DNA of 64,000 nt from Teratosphaeria epicoccoides (lineage: Eukaryota; Ascomycota; Dothideomycetes; Mycosphaerellales; Teratosphaeriaceae): positions 124,001 through 188,000 of the forward strand of contig JADDMT010000054.1 in the NCBI GenBank assembly GCA_021401465.1. Reading direction: 5' to 3'. The first letter of the stretch is position 1. The number at the start of each line of letters is the position of its first letter. Positions 22,280 to 33,305 of this stretch are shown piece by piece. Below the pieces are notes generated by a model. It saw only the letters and a program-made list of their open reading frames with translations, ran no database searches and was not told where the DNA came from. The translations under genes were made by a program, and so were the position numbers.

Positions 22280-23861
22280 TCACAGGGAGTACCGCCACCG
22301 AACATCGCTGTCACCCTGCCAACTCTCATCATACGTGATTTTATCCGGAACAGGGCCCACAGCATCCCTCCTCGTATTCTCTCGTGCCAACACATAGAAC
22401 AACGTGCCGGTCACCAAAACATTCGCACACATGTACGCACAAGCAACACTATGTCCCACCGTATACTTCGGCGAGTCGCCCGCACGGTACAGCTGCGTAC
22501 CAATCACAGCACCAAGATTGCCAATCGTAATCTGCAGCGCCCCAGCCGTCGCTCGCTTGGTCTGCCCACTGACGTTCAGCGCCGGCCAGCTCAACACTAA
22601 GCCCACCGCTGGATAAATACCTGCGGCCGCGAAGAATGTGCCTAGGTAGGAGATTCCGGGATTCTTCTTAGGGTTGGGGTTGCCGAGGAGGATGCCGTAG
22701 CCGATTATGGCGCAGAGTGCGGCGGTGATGATGAAGGGCGTGCGAACGCCGACTTTTTGGGAGATGACGGCGTAGACGACTGTGAGGATTGTGGCGAGGG
22801 CGTAGACGGGTATCGTGAGAAGTTGGGCGTCCGCGGCTTTGTAGCCGAGGTTGGCTATGATGCTGGGCTGTTGAGTGGCATTTCTGTCAGTGCGATGGTC
22901 ATCATGAAGGTAGAGTCGAGAGATGAGCAGAACATACCAGGAATAGAGACAAGGTGTAGAGCGGTAAGCTCAGAGTATGAAAGCCAGCACAGTAAAGCCA
23001 GACTTTATAGTCCTTCAGCGCCAGCAGGACGTGAGACCAACTGAATGATTCATTGCAAGCGGCGTCCGAATCAGCCTTGAGCCTTGACGTAATATGAGTC
23101 CGCTCATCTTCATTGATAAATCTCGCTTTCGAAGGCCAGTCCGCGATGAACCAGTACCCGGCAACAGCCCCAACCACTGTGAGCAGACCCTCAATAATGA
23201 AAATCCATCTCCACCCGTTATAGCCTCCCACGCCTCTCATGAACCCAATGCCATAAGCCAAGATACCACCAAAAGCTCCCGCAAGCGAAGCGGCAGAGAA
23301 GAAAAGCGCGATCCTGTACTGCCTCTCTGTCCTTTTGTACCACATCGACAAGTAAAAGACGACGCCGGGGAACAAGGCGCCCTCACAAACTCCCAGCATG
23401 AATCTCACGACGAAGAAACCAGCCACGCCTGTCTGTCCGCCATTGTACTGGATCACACCTTGTAGTACAGTCACAATGCCCCAGACCAGCGTGACCGTGG
23501 GCAACCAGAGCTTCGGTCCGATACGTTTGAGGATGACGTTCCAGAAAACCTCGAACAGGATGTAACCGACGAAGAACAGAGTCAGGCCAGTCAGGTATTG
23601 GTTCCCAGTCATGTGAAGATCAGCATCAAGGCCATCGAGCTTAGCGTTAGCGACGTTCGAGCGGTCCAGGAAGGAGAGGAGATACAGGATGCAAACGCCG
23701 GGGAGGAGGTGAAGGTCCAGTCTTCTTACTAAGGCCTTGTCGTCGGTATCAGGCGTGCCGACGAGCTCAGAGGAGGCCTTAGAGTGGTGTTCCTGTTCGG
23801 GCATGAACTTCTCGTCGTGGTATGACGGCGCCACCGAGGGCTCCTGCGTCGCGTAGGCCAT
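22280..23861 (-). CDS. MFS permease, anion:cation symporter (Dal5/Tna1-like) family
   Basis: Plasma-membrane proton-coupled uptake of a small organic anion. The family includes allantoate, nicotinate and pantothenate permeases; the substrate cannot be read here. Two exons, 23861-22938 and 22867-22280, with a 70-bp intron (GTATGT..ACAG) give 503 aa. The N terminus is hydrophilic, followed by LLPGVCILYLLSFLDRSNVA, the hallmark first span of this family (LDR-N). About twelve spans follow, with a central loop (INEDERTHITSRLKADSD) and a C-terminal half beginning PSIIANLGYKAADAQLLTIP after splicing. The C-terminal tail has the common NxxRRD pattern (ENTRRDAVG). I chose the ATG at 23861; an ORF extension upstream reads into sequence of different character. 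Confidence 0.9.
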
Positions 23862-24778
23862 TGTGAGTACGACGTTGAGATGTAGCAGTCCAAAAGCACC
23901 GAGACCCAACCGCGACTAGCAAGTCAGTGAGAGGGCGCATGCTGCATGCATACTTGTACTTGTCGGACATCTCATTACATGCTGGGGCTAGCCATGCGGG
24001 AGCCACGCAGCGTGCTGCACTCGAGCGCACCACCACGAACCTTGTTCAGCCCATTGACCCATCAGACGGTTCACTGGGCTCTAGGTCTGCCATGGGTTGC
24101 TTGGTGGCTGATGTCGTGATACACAGCGTTATGATGTCCCACGAGCACGCCATCGATTTCTCCGCAAGTCACGTGAGCGTCACATTTGCCAAGCCGCATG
24201 CCCTTTAACATTCAACAAATCGTGAGCATCTATCCGCTCGCTCATGACGCCGCCGTCACTCCCCTCGCACTCCCGTAATCAGTCGAGCCGCCTGCAGCGC
24301 TGCATTCACCTACTGAGGTTACGATTTCGTTCATCTCCGGAAAGCAAATCAAGACTCCTGGGGTCATCACTTCATGTCAAACAGTTCCTCCCCGTCTCAT
24401 CCGTTTCGCACCCTAGCCCAGCCGGTCCGCCGGCGGACTCTGGTATCATCTGCTCCCTCCTTTGGTGTCCCAATTGCTGCTCGGCGTCGCTGGCGCTGCG
24501 CATTGCTGGCTGATCATGCCACCCCATCGAATTCTGTGCAGCCTGAGCAGCCGATCCAGAATGCATGTTGCGACGATTCGCAGATGTCCCGATAACCTGA
24601 GCCCCCGGAATCTGTATGTATAGCACATTTCACGGTGGCGCAGTCTACGGTCGTAAAATGCTCATGTTCAGATCTCCTTCGCGAACTGCGCTGCTTCCTG
24701 GTTACCCTCTTGACCCAGCGGATATGTTTAGTGCCACGTGTGGCAGATTTCAATCATCTACAGTGCCCGTTACATGGC
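23862..24778. other. Intergenic: MFS promoter / CDC24 3' side
   Basis: 917 bp. A minus-strand frame from 24626 to 24372 (Gln/Ser/Ala-rich, no ATG start) lies just downstream of CDC24. It could be part of its 3' UTR or a small unrecognised exon, but I cannot support it as a gene. Confidence 0.5.
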
Positions 24779-27700
24779 TCATCGCTGACAAAACAGCTCA
24801 ATCTCGCCCATACCGCCCAGACCATCGGCTCTCTGCTCTCGCCACGTCTCGAAAGCCGTCTGCACATCTTCATCTGACTGTATGGACACGTAGTCGTTGT
24901 CGTCCAGATATTTCAGCTTGACCTGAGCACTCTTGTCCCCTCGATCGCTCAAGGTGATAGTTGTGCTCCTTTGCAGTTTCGCGTCGATTCTATCTTTGAG
25001 CGATTGATAGCTGATGTTGAGCGGCACGACCAATGTCAGTGTCTGGCCGGCAGCGGGACAATTTACCTTGACCTTTAGCTGAGTTGGCGGTGCAAGTTCA
25101 GACATCACCGCTGCAGCGTTGGGCGTGGGCGACACATTTGTTTGCGACGCTTGTGGGGGCGAGAGAGGGCCAGGCCTTCCACTGGTCACTGGAGTGACTG
25201 TTCGCGAGCTGGGATAGGTCTGCGTGGAAGCAAGATCTGGTCTTCTCCGGTCGTCCTGCGTATAGCCGTTGGTTGGCGACGTATCTTGTGGAACGTACGC
25301 GCGTTGTTGATATGATCTCTCGCGCGCTAGCTGAAGAGATTGTTCCACTTGTCTCCCTGGAGGCCCGCCGTTAGGCAGATTCGGGCTATTACTCTGGCTT
25401 CTCGGGATCATGTGCGGGTTCTGCTGGTAAGGCATCGGGACTTCTGGGACAGGCGGTTGTCCAGTGCCGTTTCTACTCGGGCCGCGTCCTGGCTGACCAT
25501 TGTGGGTGTCCGGGCTGCTCGCGGACCGATTTCTTGGTGGAGGCATTTGTTGCGAGCTATGCATTGCGCTTCCTGGTGCGTAAGGACGCGGCTGAATCTC
25601 GCCGTTGGAGCCTTGCCGTGGTGGCGCGTACATGTTTCCTGGTGCGCCACTACTAGGCGCCCGTCGTGCCATGGCTGGCGCCGTAAAGCGCGTCGCCCCG
25701 TGACCTTCCTCATAGTACGCGTTGGAAGGTACGGCTTGTCTCGGGAACGGATACATGCTCGAACTCGTGCTTGTGCGGGCAGATGACATTGGCGAATCCC
25801 CTGTGGGCGAAAAATATGATTCAGGGTGGATGGCGCCCGGAGATTGCGCCTGTTGCTGTAGCTGCTGCGTCCGAAGCGTAAGAGGTTGCTGCGATGGCTG
25901 GAACTGGCCCGGCGCAAATCTTGGTGGACCAGCCCGGGAGGACATGACTGGCTGCCCTTCGCTGTTACCAGTCGTACTTCGCGACCGCAGGCTCGTGCTG
26001 CTTCCATTCCTGCTTTGCAAGACGTCGGCAGGAGCTGGATAGCTGCCTCCAGTCGCCCAACTAGGATGGCCGCTGCCAACCAGCGTTTCTTGATCCTCTT
26101 CGTCGTCTTCGGCATATGGGTTCTCCAGTGCGGGCTGATTTTGCATATATGAGAATTCCGTGGCACTGATGCCGGCAGTCTTAGACCCGTCGCTGCTCCT
26201 CATGGCCCGACTCTCACAATATCGTCGACGCTGGGCCCCAATTTGCTGCGCCCATTTCTTCTGTTCGTCCTCGCCCTTGAATCGGATGATGAAATTTTCA
26301 ATGCTGGGGTCGCCCTTCCAAAAGATTTGGCACGTGTAGGAGCCTAGAATTCGTTTGAGTCAGTCGTCGCCAATGCAACAAACTCTTTCCCTGCTTTCAA
26401 TATTGATAAAGTGGATCGTACCTGGTTTGGCCAGGGATATTAGATCTGTCACATTCTGCATAAAGATCCTTCCCTTGAGCTGCAATTTGGGCTTGCCTCG
26501 CTTATCAACCAGATTCTGCTTTGAGAGCTTCATCTGATTCTTCGGCTTGCTGAGGTCGATATCCTTGCAGCAAAGCAGGATGGTTTCGAAGAGATATACG
26601 TGGTACTGCGCATGTTAGGCGCACGATCGGGCATATCTCCGTCGACTCTGCTCACCTGTCTCTCGCCGTCCTTGCCACTCGCCAAGTTCTCGGACTTCAG
26701 GACTGTGAATGTGCCATACAGCAAGAGTTCGCCGAAGCCCTCGACTCTGTGACCCTTCCAGTCTTCTACCCTGTACTTTAATTCTTGCACGGCTTCAGCC
26801 TTCTCTTCTCGATCGACGGCCACGTTGGTCCGCTCGAGGACAGACGTTGCAGCCTCCTTGCCGTCAAGCAAGTCCTGCTTTCTCTGGTCGTCCAGATCGC
26901 CTTTCTTGTACAGATCGTTCAGTAATAGCGGATATTTGGACAATCGCTGGAATGGCTTCATCAGGAATCCGTAAAGTGAAGTGGAAGACTCGACCATCTG
27001 ACGCATTTGTTCGTTTCCACCCGCTTCTTTGAGCTTGGAGTATTCGGCTACCACCGTCTTCTCACACTTCCGCTGATTTGCAATGTACGGTTCGTAAACC
27101 TTGAACGCTTCATTGTAGAGCAGAAAGAGCTTTCCCCAGTTTTGTTCCTCTTCGGACTGCGAATTCGTCTGCTCGACACGAATGAGGAAGCGACGCTGAA
27201 AATCCAGGAGTGAGTTTAAATTCAGGAAGATGTCGTGAACCGCGTCGCCTGGAATGATGCCTTTCTCCTCCACCAGGTGTTTGAATGCCTGCAGAAGCTC
27301 CAGATGTTGTACGTATGTGCGCTCAGTCGTAACGAGCTCGGAGATGATATGCTGTCGTTGAGACTTCTTCAGCGATTTGTTCGCTTGCTCAAAGTCACTT
27401 GCGCTTGGTCGTCGATCCTCAATCAAATTGCGCGCAACGAGAATATCAAGGACTCTGTTGACCACTCTGGCGACCTTGACGAATCCAGTAGTATCGTCGC
27501 CATACAAGTCAGTCACAATGAAGCACTCCTCTTGCGGAAACTTCAGATCGTTGACACAAGCCTGCAAGAATTTGAAGGTCGCAAGCTTTCCCTTTTTGTC
27601 ATCCCTTATTCCAGCTGCCAGACTCAATGGCGTTGACGGGTCCAGCGCATTGTACAGGTACATAAGTGGATACCCTCTGCGGAACGTCCTCCATAGTAGA

Positions 27701-28170
27701 GTCACAGGGTCTGTATCATCGTCTGCCTGCTCATCCTCCTCCTGCAGACTCTCGGCGAATCCCGGCACGCCCATCAATCGCTCCTTCAGGCTCACACATA
27801 TCTGAAACAGTGAGCTGCTTGCGTCTGCGACACTGTTCATGATGTTGTTGGTGGCCTGCACGAGGCCGCCGTCCCCGGGGCCATTGACGGGGAAAGTATT
27901 TGCCGTACTGGGGGTCGACGGGAACAATGTACTGGCGCTGGTCCCGGTGGTGCCATCGCTACTCCTTGGCGATGGTTGGGACTGCGATTGCGACTGTATG
28001 CTGTAATTCGAGCTGGTGTGATGCACGTTCAAGCTGTGGTTATTCATGTTTCTCGCGTATTGTCCTTGGCTCCCGCCACCGCCACCAGCCGACGCTGGAT
28101 ATTGATGGCCGATGGGAGATGTCAGAGCGCGTGCGAGGTGTGCATTCCCAGGAGACGCAACTTCCATCAT
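24779..28170 (-). CDS. CDC24: Cdc24 Rho guanine-nucleotide exchange factor
   Basis: Exchange factor that loads GTP onto Cdc42 (and probably Rac) to set polarity and hyphal growth at the cell cortex. Three exons, 28170-26656, 26605-26422 and 26343-24779, with introns of 50 and 78 bp, give 1087 aa. Order of domains: Ser/Gln-rich N terminus; CH-like domain about 120-250 (TLLWRTFRRGYPLMYLYNAL); DH domain about 270-450 (ELVTTERTYVQHLELL); PH domain about 460-620, restored only after both introns are removed (YHVYLFETILLCCK, SYTCQIFWKG); a long disordered Ser/Pro/Gln-rich region; C-terminal PB1 domain about 990-1085, which in the family binds the scaffold Bem1. The frame stays open 5' of the ATG to 28255, where a CTAG could be a splice acceptor, so a further 5' exon is possible. 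Confidence 0.94.
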
Positions 28171-30518
28171 ACTCCCGCCGTCCGTCGCCAGCGTGGGTTG
28201 CTCTTGCTTCGTCCGCTTCAGACCGCCTCCAGCATCAGGAAGTCGCGACGTCTAGTGTCATGTGCTGTGTCTGTGCCTGCCGTATCGGCACGAATGCCGA
28301 CGTGGAGTGAGATGGGCGTGTGGTGGTGGAGAGGACACGCGCGTGAGCACGAGCTGTGGTGGTTACTGTCTGCGCGCACGGTTTATACAGGCGGTGGGGT
28401 CACGTCGAGGGGTCGCGCTGCCCGGAGCGAGGGTGGAAGGGCTCCTCGTGCAAACTGCGACGATGTCGTCGATCGAGCAGTCGCGACAGGCGGAGCCGCG
28501 GAGGGGTGGGTGAGACACTGTAGGCAGGCACTCTGTCACGTTGGGCACACGCGGTGTCCGGGCTCTGGTGTCACTTAATTGAGGTCAGGGCGCCTACGGA
28601 TTAGACTTTGCGGAGCAAGCGCGGCTCGTCCCCTTTGTGCTGATCCTTCCGATTGAACGCTCGCAAATGTGGGCACTTGGCGGTTGCCACGAGCGCGATC
28701 CGTTATCGTCGCGGCGTGTGAAGTGGTTTCAGGTGAGGACTGATGCAAGGCGGTGGCGCCGAATGACAGCTGCAATTTTGAGTGTTCTCCCACCGCGAGG
28801 CGTGCAGTAGGACGCTTCTAGTGCTGCGGTAGAATGGGGGGGGGGGGAGGGCAGGACGCAGCCATGTTATTAACAAAGGGGACCTGGAACCCGCCACTGC
28901 ATGACTAAGAACCATTTCGCCACTTGGTCCGTCTGAAACACCATGAAAATTTCGCTTGACTCGCTCCCGTCTTCGCCATCCCACTTTCCCACTACTAGTT
29001 ATCCCAAAGCTCACGTCGGCGTGTCTGACGCTCTTCTACGCAGCAACGATGCGGTCAATATGCATGGGTCCAGGCCGTTGCATGGGGGCTCGGGATGGGA
29101 ACAGGTGACTTCGGTATCGTCGCCGGCGACGGCGAAATCACCAAGACAAAGCCGCGTGATCTGACGAGTGCCGACTTCACGAGAGCGTGTGAGACAATGA
29201 TAGGGGGTCCTGCTCCGATCGCGAGCTTGTGTGTAATAGCAAGATCACATAACAGGTCCCACGGCACAGAGTGCCACAGCCGGGGAGCCGGGCTCACCTT
29301 CGTGCCCGTGCAAGTATGGCCAGCTCGGACCTTTGCATATTCCAGAGTACACACACTGGAGATCTCACGCGTGTAAGGTAAAGAGCAGTCCTCGAAAATG
29401 ATCAAGCGTATGCTGGGCAAGACAACTGTGTCCGAGGACCGGGCGATGTGCCGCCAAGGAACACCCGGCGGGCAGGGTGCATCGCGATCGGAGCAGGGTC
29501 TTACAACAGAACAACCAGGCGTCGTACAAGACTTCTAGCATGTTGCTGCGGTGGTGTAAGACATAAATTGCGTCAGTGTCGCCATCAATGAGGACAACAT
29601 TTTGATGCCCGAGCTCAATCTAGAAGACTTGCCTGGCATGAAGCCTGACTTCATCCCTTTTTTGATGACCAGCACTATCCGCAGACAGGCGGAATAGGTC
29701 CCAAAGCGCTTCTGCGAGGCCCTCTGCAATACAGAGATGCGGTTCGAAATTCGCACGGCGGTCTCGCCGAAGCCATGCTAGTGTCCTACAGGAGGCAGGC
29801 TTCGGCGAAGCTGGCTTGCAGAGCTTTGGTGCGTTTGAGGTGTAGACCGTCAACGGAGAAGGAAGAGGGTCAAGAGGGCAATGGGGTCTGTCGAGCTTGA
29901 CAGGTCTAGATTTGTTATAAGTGCACCGTGACTTGGGGACGGGTGATTGGCGGATCCGCTCGATTATCGGCAGTGTTGTTGCTCTACGCCTGTCTGTTAC
30001 TGATTATTCGCGTTGTACATGTGAAGCAGAGGAAGCGGTAGCTTGGGTCGACAATTTGAGTGTATCTGTGGCAGTCAAACGATGAGGGTTTCATCATTTT
30101 GGCCGAACTGGGCAGCGCCTTGGTGATAGGTCAATATTTCGATTCGTAATATGCGCACGAATGGTCTGTGAGGCTGTCTGACAAGCTGTCTCCCAGAGCA
30201 ATTCGGCATTGAGACCACAGGTAGGCGAATTGACAGGGCATGTGAAGAACCGTCTTGCCAAATATAGGATAGTTTTTTCGCTGAGTCAGCGCGCTAATGA
30301 TCAACAACCGCGGTGATCGCATGACATTGACAATACCCAACACTTTCAGAGCTCTGATGGGCACGCAAGCTCGATACAAACACAGAAATCGAGTCCTTCC
30401 TGCATTTTCTTGGCATAATGAGAATGCACTCCTACAAAGAAACATCGTGAAAGCCTCATTACCACTTCAGCAACAGTGCCAGGCTGCTGTGCAACCAACA
30501 TAATACACCTCAACCGGC
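28171..30518. other. Long divergent intergenic region CDC24 / F-box-WD40
   Basis: 2.35 kb between divergent starts. No ORF here looks like a known protein. A minus-strand frame around 29820-29430 has coding-like composition but is broken into two overlapping frames. The region contains a 12-G homopolymer. Long leaders or distal regulatory sequence for the two regulators are the likeliest contents. Confidence 0.5.
28836..28847. repeat. 12-base G homopolymer
   Basis: A run of twelve G residues in the CDC24/F-box intergenic region. Such runs are prone to length error in sequencing; it affects no gene call here. Confidence 0.9.
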
Positions 30519-33305
30519 ATGGCTTCGCCAAAGCACCTTCCTTTCGCCCGCGATCTCTTCTTCAGCGCAACAGCCGCATCGCACGGCGCATCAACAAGCC
30601 GCGCATCATCGCACCAGGACGAGGGATACAGCGAAGAGCCACGGAGCATGGAAGCGTCGGACAGCGAGATAGTGTATAACTCGCAAGGGCCGGACGAGGC
30701 ACTTGTGAGACTGTTCGCTCTTTCGCTTGCGCTCCCGCAAGAACAGAGGGTCAGCTTGATCAAAAGGTTGATCGAGTCCGTACCAAATGTGGAGAAGGAG
30801 AACGTCGGTAAATATTGCGTGGAGCTCACCCACTTCGACCCTGCCGCCAAGCTTCCGAACGAGCTCATGCTCTCCGTCCTCTCATACTTGTCGCCTAAGG
30901 AGCTTCTGGCATGCGGGGGAGTGAGCAATATGTGGAGAGAGCGCGCGCAGGATGAGAAGCTCTGGAGGTGTTGCTTTGCTCAGCAGGGCTGGGTTGTGGA
31001 TAGGAACAAGCTGGACAGATACGAGGTTCGTGCTCGCGAGAGGGGTGTCAAGTATGTGGAGAGTAAGAGAAGAAGCAGCAGAAGAGGATCTGTGCAAAGG
31101 CATAGCAGCAAGAAGAGGAAGCAGGGTGATGCCTTCAGCGATGGTGAGAGTAGACCACGGGTGCCGGAGGATGATTGTACGCAGCGTGTCAGCTCAGACG
31201 CGGGCGTCAGCAGCACCAGTATGGAGGGCGTCGAGTCCACAGCTGCGCCTGCAATGTCACCTGCGGATGCGCTGATGGACGTCGATCGTACCGGGCGGTC
31301 CTCCGCCTCACCTGCGCAGTCCAGCTCAAGCGTCGACTCAGTCACTCATCAAGATCATAAGCGCTTCAATCCAGCGCCCAAGCTCTTCCGTCCGGGCCCG
31401 GCCGATCAGCCAAAACTCAGCTGGCCATACATCTACAAGCAGCGTGCACGCCTCGAGAAGAATTGGGAAACGGAAGGCGCGTACAAGATGTTCTGCTTGC
31501 CACATCCTAAATATCCGAAGGAGGGACACGAGGAGTGCGTGTACACAGTTCAACATACTCCAAAGCATCTGGTATCTGGCTCGCGCGACAAGACTATTCG
31601 CAAATGGGACCTTAATACCTGTCGGCTGATTGGGAAGCCGATGGTGGGTCATGAGGCCTCCGTACTTTGCTTACAGTACGACGAGCGACCCGACCAGGAC
31701 ATTATTGTCTCGGGCGGATCTGACTCTCGTGTCATTATCTGGAAGTTCAGCACAGGCGAGATGGTCCAGAATATCGAAAAGGCACACAGTGAGAGCGTCC
31801 TCAACTTGCGCTTTGACGATCGCTATATCGTCACCTGCTCGAAAGACAAGACAATCAAGGTCTGGAACCGTCAGCAGCTTGCCAAGGATGACTCGCTCAT
31901 TCCAATACATATGCTGCAGTACTATGCCACTATACCCGATCGCATGTCTGACCTGCCTGGTGGGTACGTGCCGGCATTCACTGAGCTGGCAGTGCTGAGA
32001 GGGCACCAGGCTGCGGTCAACGCCGTGATGATTCATGGAAACACTATTATCTCTGCTAGCGGCGACCGCACGATCAAGTCATGGGACATCAAACATGCGC
32101 GTCTGCACAAGCAATATGTTGGCCATCACAAAGGCATTGCGTGTGTGCAGTTCGATGGCCGTCGTATTGTCAGCGGTAGTTCCGATAACACAGTACGCAT
32201 TTTCGATGCGGAGCACCAGGCGGAAGTGGCATGCTTGACGGGGCACGCTAACCTCGTGCGCACTGTCCAAGCACGTTTCGGCGACCTCGACACTGTGACA
32301 GATGCAGAATTGGAGTCCGAGGCACGCCACGCCGATGATGGCTTCTACCGGGCATTGGAGAATGGCTTGTCACCCGCTTCGGTGTCTCGTGGCGCAGTCC
32401 GCAACGCCGGCTCCTCGCGCCCCGAAGACATGCTGACTGTTGGCGCTAAGGTGCCACCTGGTGGAGGCGGCAGTAGATGGGCGAAGATTGTGTCTGGTTC
32501 TTATGACGAGAGCGTCATCATATGGAAACGCGACCATTCCGGACGATGGGTCAAGAAGCTGACGTTAAAGCAAGACGAGCTGCTCAATCACCACTCCCCA
32601 CACGAGTCCCGAACTAGACAGCCGAGAATACCGTTCGTGAATCACGGTCAAATCGCACCGCTGCCACAGCCTCAGGGAGCTCAACAGCATGTCCAGGGTC
32701 AAACCCCCGTCACTGTTCAAGTGCATGGACCACAGCATTTAGTCCAACACCAGACGCCGCAGATGCAGAATGCTATCAACCACATCACGCAGCTAAGCCA
32801 GGCGCTACAGGCAAATGCTCAAGCGGGTAACTACGGCACCACAAATGTCAGCATGGTCGTCCATGCCCCACCGGGTCAGACCAACAATTCGCCCTATGTG
32901 CACATCCCGCCTCCACCAGGCCTTGGTCCTCAGCCAGCGCACATCCCGCTCCCACCAGGCATTGCTCCTCAGCCAGCTGCGAACCATGCTGCTCCTGCGA
33001 ACGCTGGTCTGGCCGGCAACCAGGCCACGACGGCAGCTCAACCAGCAGCTGTGCCCAATATCAATGGACAGCAGCCGGCGCAGCAGCAGCAGGCACAGCA
33101 ACAGGTACAACATCATCCGCACGCTGCTAACGCCGCTCAGCAGCACCGCAGTCATACTGGCGAGTCTTATAGGATTTTCAAGCTGCAGTTTGACGCCAGG
33201 AGGATTGTCTGCTGTAGTCAGAACAAGGTCATTGTTGGATGGGATTTTGCGAATGGTGACGAGGAGCTGGAGAGGGTGGGGGAGTGGAGTGTTGAGACGG
33301 CTTGA
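30519..33305 (+). CDS. F-box/WD40 protein, FWD-1/Pof11-like (SCF substrate receptor)
   Basis: Substrate-recognition subunit of an SCF ubiquitin ligase. The F-box binds Skp1 and the WD40 propeller binds phosphorylated targets. In Neurospora the similar FWD-1 directs degradation of the clock protein FRQ; equivalence here is inferred. The 928-aa ORF has no intron. The F-box is at about 112-155 (LPNELMLSVLSYLSPKELLA). A basic, Ser-rich linker with KRRSSRRG and SKKRKQ (possible nuclear localisation signal) follows. Seven blades are visible: five ordinary repeats at about 325-580 (for example HLVSGSRDKTIRKWDL, IVSGSSDNTVRIFD). A sixth is split by an insertion of about 60 residues and ends KIVSGSYDESVIIWK. 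A seventh lies at the very end (FDARRIVCCSQNKVIVGWDF) after some 190 residues of Gln/Pro/His-rich sequence. Confidence 0.88.
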   Translation: MASPKHLPFARDLFFSATAASHGASTSRASSHQDEGYSEEPRSMEASDSEIVYNSQGPDEALVRLFALSLALPQEQRVSLIKRLIESVPNVEKENVGKYCVELTHFDPAAKLPNELMLSVLSYLSPKELLACGGVSNMWRERAQDEKLWRCCFAQQGWVVDRNKLDRYEVRARERGVKYVESKRRSSRRGSVQRHSSKKRKQGDAFSDGESRPRVPEDDCTQRVSSDAGVSSTSMEGVESTAAPAMSPADALMDVDRTGRSSASPAQSSSSVDSVTHQDHKRFNPAPKLFRPGPADQPKLSWPYIYKQRARLEKNWETEGAYKMFCLPHPKYPKEGHEECVYTVQHTPKHLVSGSRDKTIRKWDLNTCRLIGKPMVGHEASVLCLQYDERPDQDIIVSGGSDSRVIIWKFSTGEMVQNIEKAHSESVLNLRFDDRYIVTCSKDKTIKVWNRQQLAKDDSLIPIHMLQYYATIPDRMSDLPGGYVPAFTELAVLRGHQAAVNAVMIHGNTIISASGDRTIKSWDIKHARLHKQYVGHHKGIACVQFDGRRIVSGSSDNTVRIFDAEHQAEVACLTGHANLVRTVQARFGDLDTVTDAELESEARHADDGFYRALENGLSPASVSRGAVRNAGSSRPEDMLTVGAKVPPGGGGSRWAKIVSGSYDESVIIWKRDHSGRWVKKLTLKQDELLNHHSPHESRTRQPRIPFVNHGQIAPLPQPQGAQQHVQGQTPVTVQVHGPQHLVQHQTPQMQNAINHITQLSQALQANAQAGNYGTTNVSMVVHAPPGQTNNSPYVHIPPPPGLGPQPAHIPLPPGIAPQPAANHAAPANAGLAGNQATTAAQPAAVPNINGQQPAQQQQAQQQVQHHPHAANAAQQHRSHTGESYRIFKLQFDARRIVCCSQNKVIVGWDFANGDEELERVGEWSVETA

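Noticed and set aside
24372..24626. Gln/Ser-rich minus-strand frame just downstream of CDC24
   Set aside because: It has no ATG and follows a complete CDC24 PB1 domain and stop; probably 3' UTR.
29735..29750. Possible tRNA B-box (GGTTCGAAA)
   Set aside because: The required CC at the end of the box is missing and no cloverleaf or A-box could be placed around it. Other GGTTCGA occurrences (for example near 21475 and 58098) fail the same test.
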